From Azonexus fungiphilus (GTDB lineage Bacteria > Pseudomonadota > Gammaproteobacteria > Burkholderiales > Rhodocyclaceae), in the NCBI RefSeq assembly GCF_003634965.1, contig NZ_RBXP01000018.1, positions 62,001-126,000 on the forward strand: a stretch of DNA of 64,000 bases, written 5' to 3'. A program made the position numbers and the translations under genes. Below, piece by piece: positions 54,042 through 63,575 of this stretch. How positions within the stretch are numbered: the first letter of the stretch is position 1; every line of letters begins with the position of its first letter. The notes beneath the pieces are model-generated. The model searched no databases. It was given only the letters and a program-made list of their open reading frames with translations, and was not told where the DNA came from.

Positions 54042-55436
54042 TTGAAGCTGCCGCTGGTCTTTTTCGTTAACTCCGTTGTCGTCGGAGGTCTTGTTGGGGC
54101 GATCATTTATTCACTGCCGGGAATTACTTGGCATGATCAACAGCGCTTGTTCCAGATAGTCATCTTTTTTTTATCTGCAGGATTTTCGGCTGTTCTCTTC
54201 GCACGTCCTGGCTATCAAACGCTCTCTTGGCCAAGCTTGTTGGCGCTGCTCGCTGTGGTCTTGCTCGGGTTTGCTTCCGGGGGGCTTGCCTTATCGCCGG
54301 AATGGGCTTTGACTGAGATATCTCTGCTGGTTTGTTCAGTCGGGCTCGCTTGCTTGATAGCATCCCTAATCCGGTGGATTCCTGTTTTTGGTGAGGTGTA
54401 TTTTCCTGGGGTGGTCAGAGCGCTTTTGTTGGTTATCGTTTTGCGCTTTTATGTTTCCTGGTTTTCGGCGTTGAGCCACGCTGATTTGTTTTTTTCTCCC
54501 TGGAGTTTGCTCGACGGATTTTCGAATGTCCGTCATCAGGGGCAGTTTCTGACCATGGTGATGCCCTTGTTGGCATCTTCTTGGGCGCTCGCAGGCGGGC
54601 CAAAAGAGCGGCTTTCGACCTGGTTCGATCCTTTGCTGATGGCGTCGGTTACAGCCATGGTATTCGTTGCCGGAACCCGCGGAACGATCGCGGCGTGGCT
54701 TGTCGCCGCCAGCGTGTTTTTCTTCGTTTCACCCGGGGCGACTCGCGTCGCAAGGCGAGTGCTGATCGCATTGCTTGCCGGTTATATTCTCTCGCTCGCA
54801 GTATTCATGTCGATTGCCTTGGCCAGTGGTCAGCCAGTATTTTCGCGGTTTGCCAGTAGCGAGGTGTTTGGTCTTTCCGGGCGGTGGGACCTCTGGAGAA
54901 CCGCGCTGGAGAGCGTCGTTGCCAGTCCCTGGCTCGGGATCGGACCAATGCACTTCGTCAGTCTTGATCATCCTAGCGGCGCTCACCCGCATCAGATGTT
55001 TCTGCAAATCGCTTCTGAATGGGGCGTGCCGGTCTTGCTGATCACTCTGGCCGTCGTGGGTGTCTGGCTGGGTCGCTCGACTCGCATGGCGATGCAGGAG
55101 GATGCTACGGCGGGTAGTGATTTGCGCTGGGTTCTGTTGTTCGCCATTTTTGCGGCACTCGTTCAGGCGCAGGTCGACGGAGTCCTCGTGATGCCCTACC
55201 CGCAACTATGGTTGGCGATGATTTCGGGTTGGGCGCTGGCCGTGTTCTATCGGCCGAAAACGCTCGCTCACCCAGCAGTGGCGAAGTTCGTCGGTTTTGC
55301 GTTCGTGGCGGTGCAACTACTAGCCGCCTCTTATCTGGCATTTGTCGCGTTCCGGGATTTTGGCAAGTTGATAGATGCGCCTGAGTGGTGTCCCTTCGGG
55401 CCGAGATTCTGGTGCGATGGACGGTTCAATGGGTGA
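54042..55436 (+). CDS. Wzy/O-antigen ligase family membrane protein, candidate pilin O-ligase
   Basis: A 464-residue polytopic membrane protein with about 11 helices. A Wzy_C-type region is seen: FVAGTRGTIAAWLVAASVFFF, then LSGRWDLWRTALESVVASPWLGIGPMHFVS and GAHPHQMFLQIASEWGVPVLL, i.e. the periplasmic loop with the conserved His and Glu of ligases. Such enzymes move lipid-linked glycans onto LPS or pilin. The first start in frame is TTG at 54042, 12 bases after the pilin terminator. Base composition is visibly richer in T and A than the neighbouring genes, which hints at acquisition. Specific acceptor is inferred from the pilin neighbour. Confidence 0.82.
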   Translation: MKLPLVFFVNSVVVGGLVGAIIYSLPGITWHDQQRLFQIVIFFLSAGFSAVLFARPGYQTLSWPSLLALLAVVLLGFASGGLALSPEWALTEISLLVCSVGLACLIASLIRWIPVFGEVYFPGVVRALLLVIVLRFYVSWFSALSHADLFFSPWSLLDGFSNVRHQGQFLTMVMPLLASSWALAGGPKERLSTWFDPLLMASVTAMVFVAGTRGTIAAWLVAASVFFFVSPGATRVARRVLIALLAGYILSLAVFMSIALASGQPVFSRFASSEVFGLSGRWDLWRTALESVVASPWLGIGPMHFVSLDHPSGAHPHQMFLQIASEWGVPVLLITLAVVGVWLGRSTRMAMQEDATAGSDLRWVLLFAIFAALVQAQVDGVLVMPYPQLWLAMISGWALAVFYRPKTLAHPAVAKFVGFAFVAVQLLAASYLAFVAFRDFGKLIDAPEWCPFGPRFWCDGRFNG

Positions 55437-55437
55437 C

Positions 55438-57129
55438 ATGATGGTGACTGGCCCCAAAAGTGGCCTCTTCTGGCCCTTGGCTGCCCTATTGATGGCAATT
55501 TGCTGGCTGATTCCCCACCACGCGGCGCCTTGGCTGAATTTCCTTCAGGAAAGCTATGTCGTTTTGGTGTTGGCTGTCGTCATGACGGTTTCCCTGGTTC
55601 GGATAAAGAGGTCTATAGAAATCAATGTCTTGCACTGCTCTGCCTTGGTGCTGGCGACGCTGCCGTTGCTGCAGTGGCTCGCGGGCAGTATTGCGTCCTT
55701 TGGGACGGCCTGGATACATGCGCTTTTCCTTTTGGGCTTGTTTATCGCTTTTGCTCTTGGTGCTTTTTGGGCACAGGCAAAGTGGCAGCGTGGACCGGAT
55801 TTCCTGTTTTCGGCCTTTCTTCTTGCGGCGATCGTTTCCGTAGGCTTGCAACTCGCGCAATGGCTGATTGGCGGGGATATGCTGCCCTGGGTGTTTCCTG
55901 CACCGGAATCACGTTATTACGCGAACTTGGCTCAACCCAATCTGTTGGGATCCCTGCTACTGCTTGGTTGTGTCGGAGTCGCCTGGGGCTTCTACAAAAA
56001 ACTGATTGGCGGTTTTGTCGCTACAGCGGCCGTTTTATTCCTGCTGATCGGCTTGGTTCTGACGGAATCGAGGACGGGTTTTCTGAACGCGCTGATCGTC
56101 GGGGTTCTGCTCAGTTGTTTCTGGAAAAAGGAACGGCCTTTCCTTTTTGCGCTGGTCGTATCGGGTATGCTGGTGGTGATGCTGGCGTTGTACGCATGGT
56201 TGCCGGAGATCAACGCTTGGTTGGGGCATCCTGTAGCAAAACGCCCACCATTTGACCCGGTGCGCCTGGCCATGTGGTCGAGTTTGCTAGGATATCTGCC
56301 GGAGTTGCCTTTTTTGGGTACCGGTTGGGGGCAGATCGCCCAGGCCGCGATGCTTAGTCCGGGTTTTCCGTCGATGCCGGGCGCAACTCGCTATTCCCAC
56401 AATCTGCTCCTCGATCTGATGCTGTCGAATGGTCTCGTCATCGGCGGGGGGATTTTATTGGGGCTGGCATATTTTGCCCTCCGCTTGCTCAAACAGCTTA
56501 TGCGGAAGGAGCCGGATTTTTCGATCCCGTTTGCCGCAGTCAGTGTCCTGACGGTGCATGCCATGCTGGAGTTGCCTCTGGCGTATGCCTACTTCCTGTT
56601 GCCTTATGGATTGTTGCTCGGATGGGTATCCGTGCCTTTGCAGATGTCTCGATGGTTCGTCGTGGATCGACGAATGGCTCTGCTTGTTATGTTCGGGGCC
56701 TTGCTCGCCACCGTGATGACGATCAGGGATTACCAGGTCGTCGAACGGAGTTTTTTCGATGTTGCCTATGGTATTCGAGGAGAGCCAGTTCCGCCTGCGG
56801 CCCGCCCGGACCTGTTTGTTTTGACGCAATGGCGCGACCGTTTCGATTTCGTCAACACCGCACCGGGGCCGGTATTTTCTGATGACGAGTTTGAGCGCGC
56901 GGTGAAGATTGTGTCTGCGACGCCCAGTCCTCTATTGCTTTACATGCTGTCTTATCGTTTGGCCGCCAGTGGCCAGCCAGAGATGGCGCGGTTCTGGCTT
57001 GGTGTGCTGTGCAGGAATTCCCCGCCGCCAGTTATTCTTTCTTTGCAGGAGAAGTGGCGGGAGGATCCCGCAGGGCTGGCCTGGCGCCAGAAGGTAGCTT
57101 GGACGAACTGTTCTGGTGAAAGCGATTGA
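55438..57129 (+). CDS. PglL/Wzy_C_2-type pilin O-oligosaccharyltransferase
   Basis: A 563-residue membrane protein with about 12 helices. ESRYYANLAQPNLLGSLLLLG matches the PglL N-terminal signature (N-aQPN-latll), VLTESRTGFLNALIVG and GYLPELPFLGTGWGQIA plus TRYSHNLLLDLMLSNGLVIG the Wzy_C core with catalytic His, and HAMLELPLAYAYFLLPYGLLLGWV the Wzy_C_2 domain (H-mlE-pL-yayFL). This is the family of Neisseria PglL and other general O-OTases that glycosylate pilin. The ATG at 55438 lies one base past the stop of the previous gene. Also A/T-rich compared with the neighbours. Confidence 0.88.
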   Translation: MMVTGPKSGLFWPLAALLMAICWLIPHHAAPWLNFLQESYVVLVLAVVMTVSLVRIKRSIEINVLHCSALVLATLPLLQWLAGSIASFGTAWIHALFLLGLFIAFALGAFWAQAKWQRGPDFLFSAFLLAAIVSVGLQLAQWLIGGDMLPWVFPAPESRYYANLAQPNLLGSLLLLGCVGVAWGFYKKLIGGFVATAAVLFLLIGLVLTESRTGFLNALIVGVLLSCFWKKERPFLFALVVSGMLVVMLALYAWLPEINAWLGHPVAKRPPFDPVRLAMWSSLLGYLPELPFLGTGWGQIAQAAMLSPGFPSMPGATRYSHNLLLDLMLSNGLVIGGGILLGLAYFALRLLKQLMRKEPDFSIPFAAVSVLTVHAMLELPLAYAYFLLPYGLLLGWVSVPLQMSRWFVVDRRMALLVMFGALLATVMTIRDYQVVERSFFDVAYGIRGEPVPPAARPDLFVLTQWRDRFDFVNTAPGPVFSDDEFERAVKIVSATPSPLLLYMLSYRLAASGQPEMARFWLGVLCRNSPPPVILSLQEKWREDPAGLAWRQKVAWTNCSGESD

Positions 57130-57144
57130 AATTAGCCAGTCGGC

Positions 57145-58620
57145 TCAGTTGCCCCGCTCTTTGGTCGCCTGGCTGAGCCAATCGGACAGTGTCGGGTCTA
57201 GCTGTTCGATAAGCAGGTTTTGTCGCCCCGCGATCCAGCCGTGGACGGCGCCTCCATGCTTCTCTCCCAACGCTTCGTCAATCAGCAAACTGGCGGTGAC
57301 CTGGTCGTTGATCAGTCCCAGCGCTTCCTGGAGTCGGGCGAGGCTGGTGAGGTAGGTTTTCATGCGCTGCTGCGGCAGTAGCGGGCCGAGGAATTCGGTG
57401 GCGTAGCGCAGTTTCTTGAAGCGCAGGCGCATCCGGTGGCGTTGTTCGGCGTCGAGTTCGTCGTAGCGTTCGGCCATCTTGCGGGCGCTGCCGGTGATCG
57501 TCGCGATCCGGTCGGCGGCGAAATGCTTCAGTGATGCTTTTTCGGTATCGCGCAGCGCATAGACTGCCGCGGTGAATTCGAGCATCAGGCGTGGGTATTC
57601 CTTGAGGGCGAGCAGCGTGACGATGGCGCGGCGGGCATGCCTGACGCGGCGGCCGGCTTCGTTGCGCAGGCGGCGGACGTCGCGGTCGTGCGGGAAAGCG
57701 GCGGCGATCGGAGGCAGCGTTTCTTCGCCGAAGACATCCCAGTCGCGCGCTTCGCCGAGGGCGCCGGCGAGGGTGCGCCAGCTCTGGCCGTAGGCAGCGA
57801 TGAAGTCGGCCGGCAGCACCGGGGCGAACAGCTTGAGCGCCGAGCGTAGCCGGCGCAGTGCGACGCGCGCCTGGTGGATGAATTCGGCTTCGCCGCCGGC
57901 AAGCAGGCCGGCTTCGTTGCGCTGGAAGTGTTCGAGACAGGCCAGCGCGATCGTGCGGAAAGCCTCGACCGGCGTTTGGGTTGCCGCTATCGGTGGCATC
58001 CTGGCGCGAAACGGCCGTGGCGGTTCGTCGAGGAAGAGCCGGTAACCGGCCTCGGCCTTGCTGGCGATCGCCGGGTGCAGGATCAGGTGATGCTGCAGCT
58101 GGCGGGCCAGTTCGAAGAGATCCTCGACACGTCCGGCGAGCAGTTCGAGTTCGACCTCGCAGATTTTCTCGCGGCGGCCGCGAGCGACGATGCTGCCGCG
58201 GTCGATCGCGACCTCGATCTGCGATTCGCCGCAGGCGAGTTGCCAGCGCAGGCGGGTGAAGTCGGTGGTGAACACCGGTTCGAGGTCGTCGCGCAGTTCG
58301 TCGAGCAGCGTCCGCAGGGCGGGCGCGTCGACATGGCTGAAATCGAAGATGCCGGGCGTCGCCGCGGATTCCCATTCGTTGCGGACGGCCAGGCCGCCGC
58401 TGGCCGGTTCGGCCGATTTGACGGTCAACAGCCATTCCCAGCCTTTTTTGCGGAAACGCAGGGCAACGCGCCGGGCGCGCAGGGCGAGCTCGGGCGTGTC
58501 GTAATAGGTGTTGAGCAGGCGCTGGCGTTGCGGCGGCGTTGCCGCGAGCAGCGGGTGGGCGAGCAGCTTGCGCAGCTGGCGCGGGTCGAGGCGTAGCTTG
58601 AGTTCGATTTCGGTGGCCAT
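57145..58620 (-). CDS. CYTH and CHAD domain protein (triphosphate/polyphosphate related)
   Basis: A 491-residue protein. The N-terminal CYTH domain begins with TEIELKLRLDP (ExExK motif), followed by LLNTYYDTPELALRARRVALRFRKKG and CEVELELL. The C-terminal CHAD domain (about 210-485) is helical with conserved His/Arg/Lys (FIHQARVALRRLRSALKLF, HRMRLRFKKLRYATEFLGPLL). Bacterial CYTH-CHAD proteins hydrolyse inorganic triphosphate (YgiF), and CHAD domains bind polyphosphate granules. That would fit a polyphosphate-storing organism. It ends 15 bases from the convergent pglL-like gene. Confidence 0.94.
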   Translation of the reverse strand: MATEIELKLRLDPRQLRKLLAHPLLAATPPQRQRLLNTYYDTPELALRARRVALRFRKKGWEWLLTVKSAEPASGGLAVRNEWESAATPGIFDFSHVDAPALRTLLDELRDDLEPVFTTDFTRLRWQLACGESQIEVAIDRGSIVARGRREKICEVELELLAGRVEDLFELARQLQHHLILHPAIASKAEAGYRLFLDEPPRPFRARMPPIAATQTPVEAFRTIALACLEHFQRNEAGLLAGGEAEFIHQARVALRRLRSALKLFAPVLPADFIAAYGQSWRTLAGALGEARDWDVFGEETLPPIAAAFPHDRDVRRLRNEAGRRVRHARRAIVTLLALKEYPRLMLEFTAAVYALRDTEKASLKHFAADRIATITGSARKMAERYDELDAEQRHRMRLRFKKLRYATEFLGPLLPQQRMKTYLTSLARLQEALGLINDQVTASLLIDEALGEKHGGAVHGWIAGRQNLLIEQLDPTLSDWLSQATKERGN

Positions 58621-58624
58621 CGCC

Positions 58625-60538
58625 TCAGCTCCTCGGCACCGCCGGTCCGGTCGCACCGTCGAAGCCGAGTGCCGGCAGGGCGGCCAGCTCCGATTGCGTC
58701 TGCACCCCTTCGGCGATCACCGTCAGGCCGATGTTGTGGGCGATGCCGCACAATCCCTTGAGGAATGCCTGGTTGCCCGGCTGGCTGTCAATCGCGCGGA
58801 TGAAGCTGCCGTCGACCTTGAGGTAGTCGAGACCGATGTCGTGCAGGCGGCCGATCTGGCTGAACTGGCGGCCGAAGTGCTCGATGCCGAGGCGGCAGCC
58901 GAGCGGCCGCAGCAGCCGGGCGTAGCCGACGAACTCGTCGAAATGCTGGAAGGCGCCGGTTTCGGCGACCTCGAGCCAGAGTCGCGGCGCCAGTTCGCGG
59001 CGGCCGGCGATCAGCGCGTGCAGTCGCTGACGGAAGTCGGCGCTGAAAATCGACTCGCCGGAGAGGTTGACCGCCACCGCCGGCAGGCCGAGCGCCAGGC
59101 GCTCGAGGGCGAGATTGACGGCGGCCAGGTCGAGCTCGCTGGTCATCGCCAGGCGCGACGCCACCGGCATGAAGCTGCCGGCCGCCAGCCATTCGCCGCC
59201 TTCGGCGGCCTGCAGGCGGAGCGGGCATTCGAGGTGGAGCAGGGTGCCGCTGCTGTTGGCTACCGGGAATTCGATCAGGCGCAGGCGCTGGGCCTCGATC
59301 GCGCACTCGAGCAGCTTGCGCCAGTCGGCGTTGTTGTTGGCGCACTGGGCCTCGCCGTTGTCGGCGCAGCGCCAGCCGAGGTCGCCTTCGCCTTCGGCCG
59401 AGGCAATCGCCGCATCGACGCGGGCGAGCAGGCTGGCCAGGCTCTCGCCATGACGATAGACGCCGCTGCCGAGGTGGCCGACACGTTCGCCGTCGATCAG
59501 GCCGGCGGCGACGAGGTCGCGCAGCACCCCGAGCAGCCGGTCGGCGCTCGCCGCCGGATTGTCGTTGCCGGGCAGCAGCAGCGCGAAATCGGCACCGTTG
59601 AGTCGGGCAGCGGCGGCCCCCGGGTTTTCGCCGACGATGGCGGTGAAGGCGGCGCCGATCCGGCGCAGCAGTTCGTCGGCAGTCTCGCGGCCGGCGCGGC
59701 GGTTGACCCCGGCCAGGTCGGCCAGACGCAGCATCACCAGGCTGCCGTTCGGCGGCGCATCGTCGTCGTTGAGGGCAGCTGCCAGCTGGTTCATGAAATA
59801 GGCACGGTTGGCCAGGCCGGTCAGGCCGTCGAGGGTTGCCTCGCGGCGCACCTGTTCGAGGCGGGCGGCTTCCTCGGCAAACATCGCCTTGACCCGGTCC
59901 ACCATCGCGTTCATCGCGCTGGCCAGGCTCTTCAGTTCCGGTGTCGCCGGTTCCTCGATGCGGATGAAACGGCGTTCGCTGATCGCTTCGGCCTGGCCGA
60001 CGACGGCATCGAGCGGGCGCTTGATGCGCAGCAGGATCTGCATGCCGATCAGGCCCATGCCGAGGCCGCCGAGACCGAACCACAAGAGCAGCCGGAAGGC
60101 GCCATCCCACAGTTCGCGGTAGGCGAAGCGGCTGTGGCTGACCAGCTCGACCGTGCCGAACTGGGTCCAGCCCGACGAGACCTGGGCGCTGCCCGGGTGC
60201 GACTGGATCGGGAACAGGCCGGTGAACCAGGCGGGGACGTCGCCGGCCTGCTCCGGGCTGGTCTTTTCGATCATCGTCGCGCCCTCCGGGTCGATCACCC
60301 GGACCCGGGCATACTGGCCGCTGTCGAAAACGGCGGCGACCTGCAGTTCGACGGTGACCGGATCCTTGTCGAGTTGCGACATCGACAGCGCCAGCGAGGC
60401 GGCGTTGTCGTTGTTCTTGATCGCCAGTTGTTGCTCGAGATAGTCGCGGGCGGTCACCATGCTGACGACGAAGCTGCCGGCGAAGGCGATGATGGTGCTG
60501 GCGATGACGGCGAGCCAGAGTTGTCGGAACAGGGACAT
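58625..60538 (-). CDS. lapD: LapD-like cyclic di-GMP receptor with degenerate GGDEF and EAL domains
   Basis: A 637-residue inner-membrane protein. A membrane helix (about 8-27) is followed by the periplasmic LapD/MoxY N domain (to about 145; SLALSMSQLDKDPVTVELQVAAVFDSGQYARVRVIDPEG), a second helix (148-168), a HAMP domain, then GGDEF and EAL domains. The GGDEF site is replaced (LNGADFALLLPG) and the EAL site reads ECPLR, with other catalytic residues altered, so it should bind but not turn over cyclic di-GMP. LapD holds the protease LapG when cyclic di-GMP is high; lapG is encoded immediately downstream of 60551, i.e. upstream in the same operon, 12 bases away. Confidence 0.93.
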   Translation of the reverse strand: MSLFRQLWLAVIASTIIAFAGSFVVSMVTARDYLEQQLAIKNNDNAASLALSMSQLDKDPVTVELQVAAVFDSGQYARVRVIDPEGATMIEKTSPEQAGDVPAWFTGLFPIQSHPGSAQVSSGWTQFGTVELVSHSRFAYRELWDGAFRLLLWFGLGGLGMGLIGMQILLRIKRPLDAVVGQAEAISERRFIRIEEPATPELKSLASAMNAMVDRVKAMFAEEAARLEQVRREATLDGLTGLANRAYFMNQLAAALNDDDAPPNGSLVMLRLADLAGVNRRAGRETADELLRRIGAAFTAIVGENPGAAAARLNGADFALLLPGNDNPAASADRLLGVLRDLVAAGLIDGERVGHLGSGVYRHGESLASLLARVDAAIASAEGEGDLGWRCADNGEAQCANNNADWRKLLECAIEAQRLRLIEFPVANSSGTLLHLECPLRLQAAEGGEWLAAGSFMPVASRLAMTSELDLAAVNLALERLALGLPAVAVNLSGESIFSADFRQRLHALIAGRRELAPRLWLEVAETGAFQHFDEFVGYARLLRPLGCRLGIEHFGRQFSQIGRLHDIGLDYLKVDGSFIRAIDSQPGNQAFLKGLCGIAHNIGLTVIAEGVQTQSELAALPALGFDGATGPAVPRS

Positions 60539-60550
60539 GGACGGATTACC

Positions 60551-61207
60551 TCACTGGAAGCCTTCGGCGCGGGCGCGGGCGAGCAGGTCCTGCCAGCGCG
60601 AGAGATTGCTCTTGCTGGACTGGTTGCCGGTGCCTTGCCAGAGGCCTGCACTGTTGAAACTGAAAACCGGGGCCAGGTCGTGCCGCTGCGAAGCCGGCAG
60701 GATCTGCTTGTTCAGGTTGTCGAGAACGAGCGGCTCGGCGTTCGGCCGCGGGTAGTAGGCGAGCACCATGTGCGCCTGCTGGATGCTGCCGCCGCCCGGC
60801 ATTGCCTGGGTGGCGCGGACGTAGACCAGGCGCAGCTTGTTGACCGGGATGCCAAGCTCGAGCAGCGAGAAGTACTTGATGATCGAGAAATCCTCGCAGT
60901 CGCCCCGGTTCTGGGCCATCGTCTCGAGCGGTGTCGCCCAGTAGTCGCTCTGGCCCCAGAGCGAGAAGTCGTCGTCGAAGGCGATCCGCCGGTTGATGAA
61001 ATCGTTCACCTGGCGGATCTTGTCCTGCTCGCTGCCGTTGCGGGCGCTGCCGAGCATCTGCCGCCAGTCGGCGAAGAGTGCTTCCGGACCGTTGCCGAAG
61101 CGCGCTGTCAGCGAGTCGTGCAGGCGCTGGAAATCGAGGCCGAAGGCGGCGCCCAGCCCGAGCCAGGCGAGCAGCAGAAGCAGCGGAACGTGCAGCCGCC
61201 GGGGCAT
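60551..61207 (-). CDS. lapG: LapG-like periplasmic transglutaminase-like cysteine protease
   Basis: A 218-residue protein with a signal peptide (LLLLLAWLGLGAAFG) and the BTLCP fold: NDFINRRIAFDDDFSLWGQSDYWATP, then the triad Cys104 (RGDCEDFSIIKY), His146 (QQAHMVLAYY) and Asp163 (VLDNLNKQ). LapG cuts the N-terminus of large RTX-type adhesins such as LapA and releases the cell from the biofilm when LapD lets it go. DxxD-type calcium residues (DDDF) are present. The adhesin target gene is not in the window. Confidence 0.95.
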   Translation of the reverse strand: MPRRLHVPLLLLLAWLGLGAAFGLDFQRLHDSLTARFGNGPEALFADWRQMLGSARNGSEQDKIRQVNDFINRRIAFDDDFSLWGQSDYWATPLETMAQNRGDCEDFSIIKYFSLLELGIPVNKLRLVYVRATQAMPGGGSIQQAHMVLAYYPRPNAEPLVLDNLNKQILPASQRHDLAPVFSFNSAGLWQGTGNQSSKSNLSRWQDLLARARAEGFQ

Positions 61208-61216
61208 CGGGAAGGC

Positions 61217-61846
61217 TTAGCCAGCCAGGGCCGGATTGAGCGTGTAGGTGCCGGTCAGCGAAGCCTGGGCGAGGATCTGGCCCTGCATCGCGGCGCGCAC
61301 CTCGGCGCCGCCGAAGCGGCCTTCGAGGGGCAATTTTTCGATCGCCAGGGCGTAGACCGTGAACACGTAGCGATGCACGATCTCGTCGTTCCACGGCGGG
61401 CATGGACCGTCGTAGCCGTAGTAGTCGCCATTCATGTCGTGGTCGCCGGCGAACCAGTCGGTGTAGTTGTTGATCCCCTGGCGCGCTCCGTGCGCTGCCT
61501 GCGGACCGGGTTTGCCGCGCGGCGTCACCTCGCGGCTGAATTCGCCTTCGCCGATGGCGTTGACCGTCAGCGGCAGGTCGATCAGCACCCAGTGGAAGAA
61601 ATCGACGCGCGGCAGCGAGGCCGGTACGCTGCGTCCTTCCTGATTGACGTCGTCGCCGCGGCTGGGGACGTCGGGGTCGTGGCAGAGGATGACGAAGGAC
61701 TTGCTGCCGGCCGGGGCGTCCTGCCAGGCCAGTTGCGGATTGCGATTGCGGCCGAGGCAGACGTGGTGGGCCGGATCGGGGGTGCAGAAGGCGAACTCGC
61801 CGGGAATGCGCTGGCCGTCCGCAAAGCTGGTGCTGGTCAGTTTCAT
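61217..61846 (-). CDS. YbhB/YbcL-type PEBP-fold protein
   Basis: A 209-residue protein of the Raf-kinase-inhibitor/PEBP family: LTSTSFADGQRIPGEFAFC, NPQLAWQDAPAGSKSFVILCHDPDVP (conserved DPD), FFHWVLIDLP, GYDGPCPPWNDEIVHRYVFTVYAL (the GPCPP---H-Y motif). There is no signal peptide. The biochemical role of bacterial members is unknown. Usual length is about 160-180, so an insertion between DPDVP and HWV (GDDVNQEGRSVPAS) and one around GINNYTDWFAGDHDMNG make it longer. Located 13 bases after murJ. Confidence 0.92.
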   Translation of the reverse strand: MKLTSTSFADGQRIPGEFAFCTPDPAHHVCLGRNRNPQLAWQDAPAGSKSFVILCHDPDVPSRGDDVNQEGRSVPASLPRVDFFHWVLIDLPLTVNAIGEGEFSREVTPRGKPGPQAAHGARQGINNYTDWFAGDHDMNGDYYGYDGPCPPWNDEIVHRYVFTVYALAIEKLPLEGRFGGAEVRAAMQGQILAQASLTGTYTLNPALAG

Positions 61847-61859
61847 GGGGTGTCTCCTG

Positions 61860-63410
61860 TCACGCCGCGGCCCGGCGCGAGAAGTCGCGCAGGCGGAAGC
61901 CGCAAAGCCATAGTGTAGCGAAATATGCCGTTGCGCCAAGCGCGACCAGGGCGCATAGATGCAGCAATCTTGCGGTCAACGTCGCCGCCAGCCAATTTTC
62001 CGTGGGGCCCATCGCCAGCCACAGCGTTGCTGCCATCACGGCCATGGCGATGGCCAGGCGGACGAAGAACATTGTCCAGCCGGCCTGCGGCTGGTAAATG
62101 TCGGCCCGGCGCAGGCCGCGGTAGAGCAGGCCGGCGTTGAGGCAGGCAGCCAGGCCGATCGACAGCGCCAGCCCGGCGTGGGCGATCCAGCCGACGAAGG
62201 CGAGGTTCATCGCCTGCGTCGCAGCGAGCGAGATCAGCGCGATCTTTACCGGCGTGCGCACGTTTTGCCGGGCGTAGAAACCCGGCGCCAGCACCTTGAC
62301 CAGGATCAGCCCGGTCAGCCCGACGGCGTAGGCGACCAGCGCCTGCCGCGTCTGCAGCACGTCGTCGGCGGTGAAGGCGCCGTGGAAGAACAGGGTTGCG
62401 ATCAGCGGCACCGCCAGGATCGCCAGCGCCAGCGCCGCCGGTGCGGCGAGCAGGAAGGTCAGGCGCAGGCCCCAGTCGAGCAGTCGCGAGTATTCGGCGA
62501 AATCCTGACGGGCATGGCAGCGCGACAGCGACGGCAGCAGGATCGTGCCGAGCGCAGCACCGAGCAGTCCGGACGGGAACTCCATCAGGCGGTCGGCGTA
62601 ATACAGCCAGGAAACGCTGCCGCTCTGCAGGAAGGAGGCGAAAACCGTGTTGATCAGCAGGCTGATCTGCGACACCGAAACGCCGATCAGCGCCGGCAGC
62701 ATCAGCGTGGTGATCCGGCGGACGCCGGGGTCGGCCCAGGCGGCGCGGAAATTGAGTGTCGGCCGTGGCAGCATGGCGATCCGGCGCAGCGCCGGCAACT
62801 GGATCAGCAGTTGCAGCAGGCCGCCGATGAATACCGCCCAGGCCAGCGCCATCACCGGTGGCTCGAAATACGGTGCGGCGAACAAGGCCATGCCGATGAA
62901 GGCGAGGTTGAGCAGGACCGGGGTGAATGCCGGCAGCGCGAACTTGCTCCAGGTGTTCAGGATGCCGCCGGCCAGCGCCACCAGCGACATGAACAGGATG
63001 TAGGGAAAGGTCACCCGGGTCAGCGCCACGGTCAGTTCGAACTTGCCGGCATCGGCGCCAAACCCGGGGGCCGAGATCCAGACCAGCAGCGGCGCCGCGG
63101 CAACGCCGATGGCGGTGACCGCAAACAGCGCCAGCGACAGCAGACTGGCGACGTGATCGACCAGCGTGCGCGTGTCTTCCGGCGAGCGCTGGTTCTTGTA
63201 CTCGCCGAGAATCGGCACGAAAGCCTGGGCGAAAGCGCCCTCGGCGAACATCCGGCGCAGCAGGTTGGGCAGCTTGAAGGCCACGAAAAAGGCGTCAGTC
63301 GCCGCGCCGGCACCGAAGGCGCGGGCAATCACGAAATCGCGGACGAAACCGAGGATGCGGGAAAGCAGGGTCATGCCACTGACCGTCGCCAGTGTACGCA
63401 GCAGATTCAT
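61860..63410 (-). CDS. murJ: Lipid II flippase MurJ
   Basis: A 516-residue MATE-like (MOP superfamily) protein with 14 helices. [104 protein letters not shown] and [52 protein letters not shown] are characteristic. It moves lipid II to the outer face of the inner membrane for peptidoglycan synthesis and is essential in many species. The PEBP, LapG and LapD genes follow on the same strand. Confidence 0.97.
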   Translation of the reverse strand: MNLLRTLATVSGMTLLSRILGFVRDFVIARAFGAGAATDAFFVAFKLPNLLRRMFAEGAFAQAFVPILGEYKNQRSPEDTRTLVDHVASLLSLALFAVTAIGVAAAPLLVWISAPGFGADAGKFELTVALTRVTFPYILFMSLVALAGGILNTWSKFALPAFTPVLLNLAFIGMALFAAPYFEPPVMALAWAVFIGGLLQLLIQLPALRRIAMLPRPTLNFRAAWADPGVRRITTLMLPALIGVSVSQISLLINTVFASFLQSGSVSWLYYADRLMEFPSGLLGAALGTILLPSLSRCHARQDFAEYSRLLDWGLRLTFLLAAPAALALAILAVPLIATLFFHGAFTADDVLQTRQALVAYAVGLTGLILVKVLAPGFYARQNVRTPVKIALISLAATQAMNLAFVGWIAHAGLALSIGLAACLNAGLLYRGLRRADIYQPQAGWTMFFVRLAIAMAVMAATLWLAMGPTENWLAATLTARLLHLCALVALGATAYFATLWLCGFRLRDFSRRAAA

Positions 63411-63426
63411 ATTCTTCGTTGCCTTG

Positions 63427-63456
63427 TTGCCTGATCGCAGGCTTGAAAGCTATAAT
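63427..63456 (+). promoter_or_regulatory. Promoter of tRNA-Thr
   Basis: TTGCCT (63427-63432) and a perfect TATAAT (63451-63456) are 18 bases apart. The start point would lie near 63462, about 29 bases before the tRNA. It overlaps the 5' region of the divergent murJ. Confidence 0.75.
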
Positions 63457-63490
63457 TCTACGCTGTGCTGCCCCACGGGGCGCCGAACGT

Positions 63491-63566
<76 letters not shown>

Positions 63567-63575
63567 GTTTTCCCG

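Noticed and set aside
58508..61918. A 1136-codon open frame on the plus strand
   Set aside because: It lies exactly opposite lapD, lapG, the PEBP gene and part of the CYTH-CHAD gene. Its Arg/Gln/Val/Gly-rich translation has no domain; it is a GC-driven shadow of the minus-strand genes.
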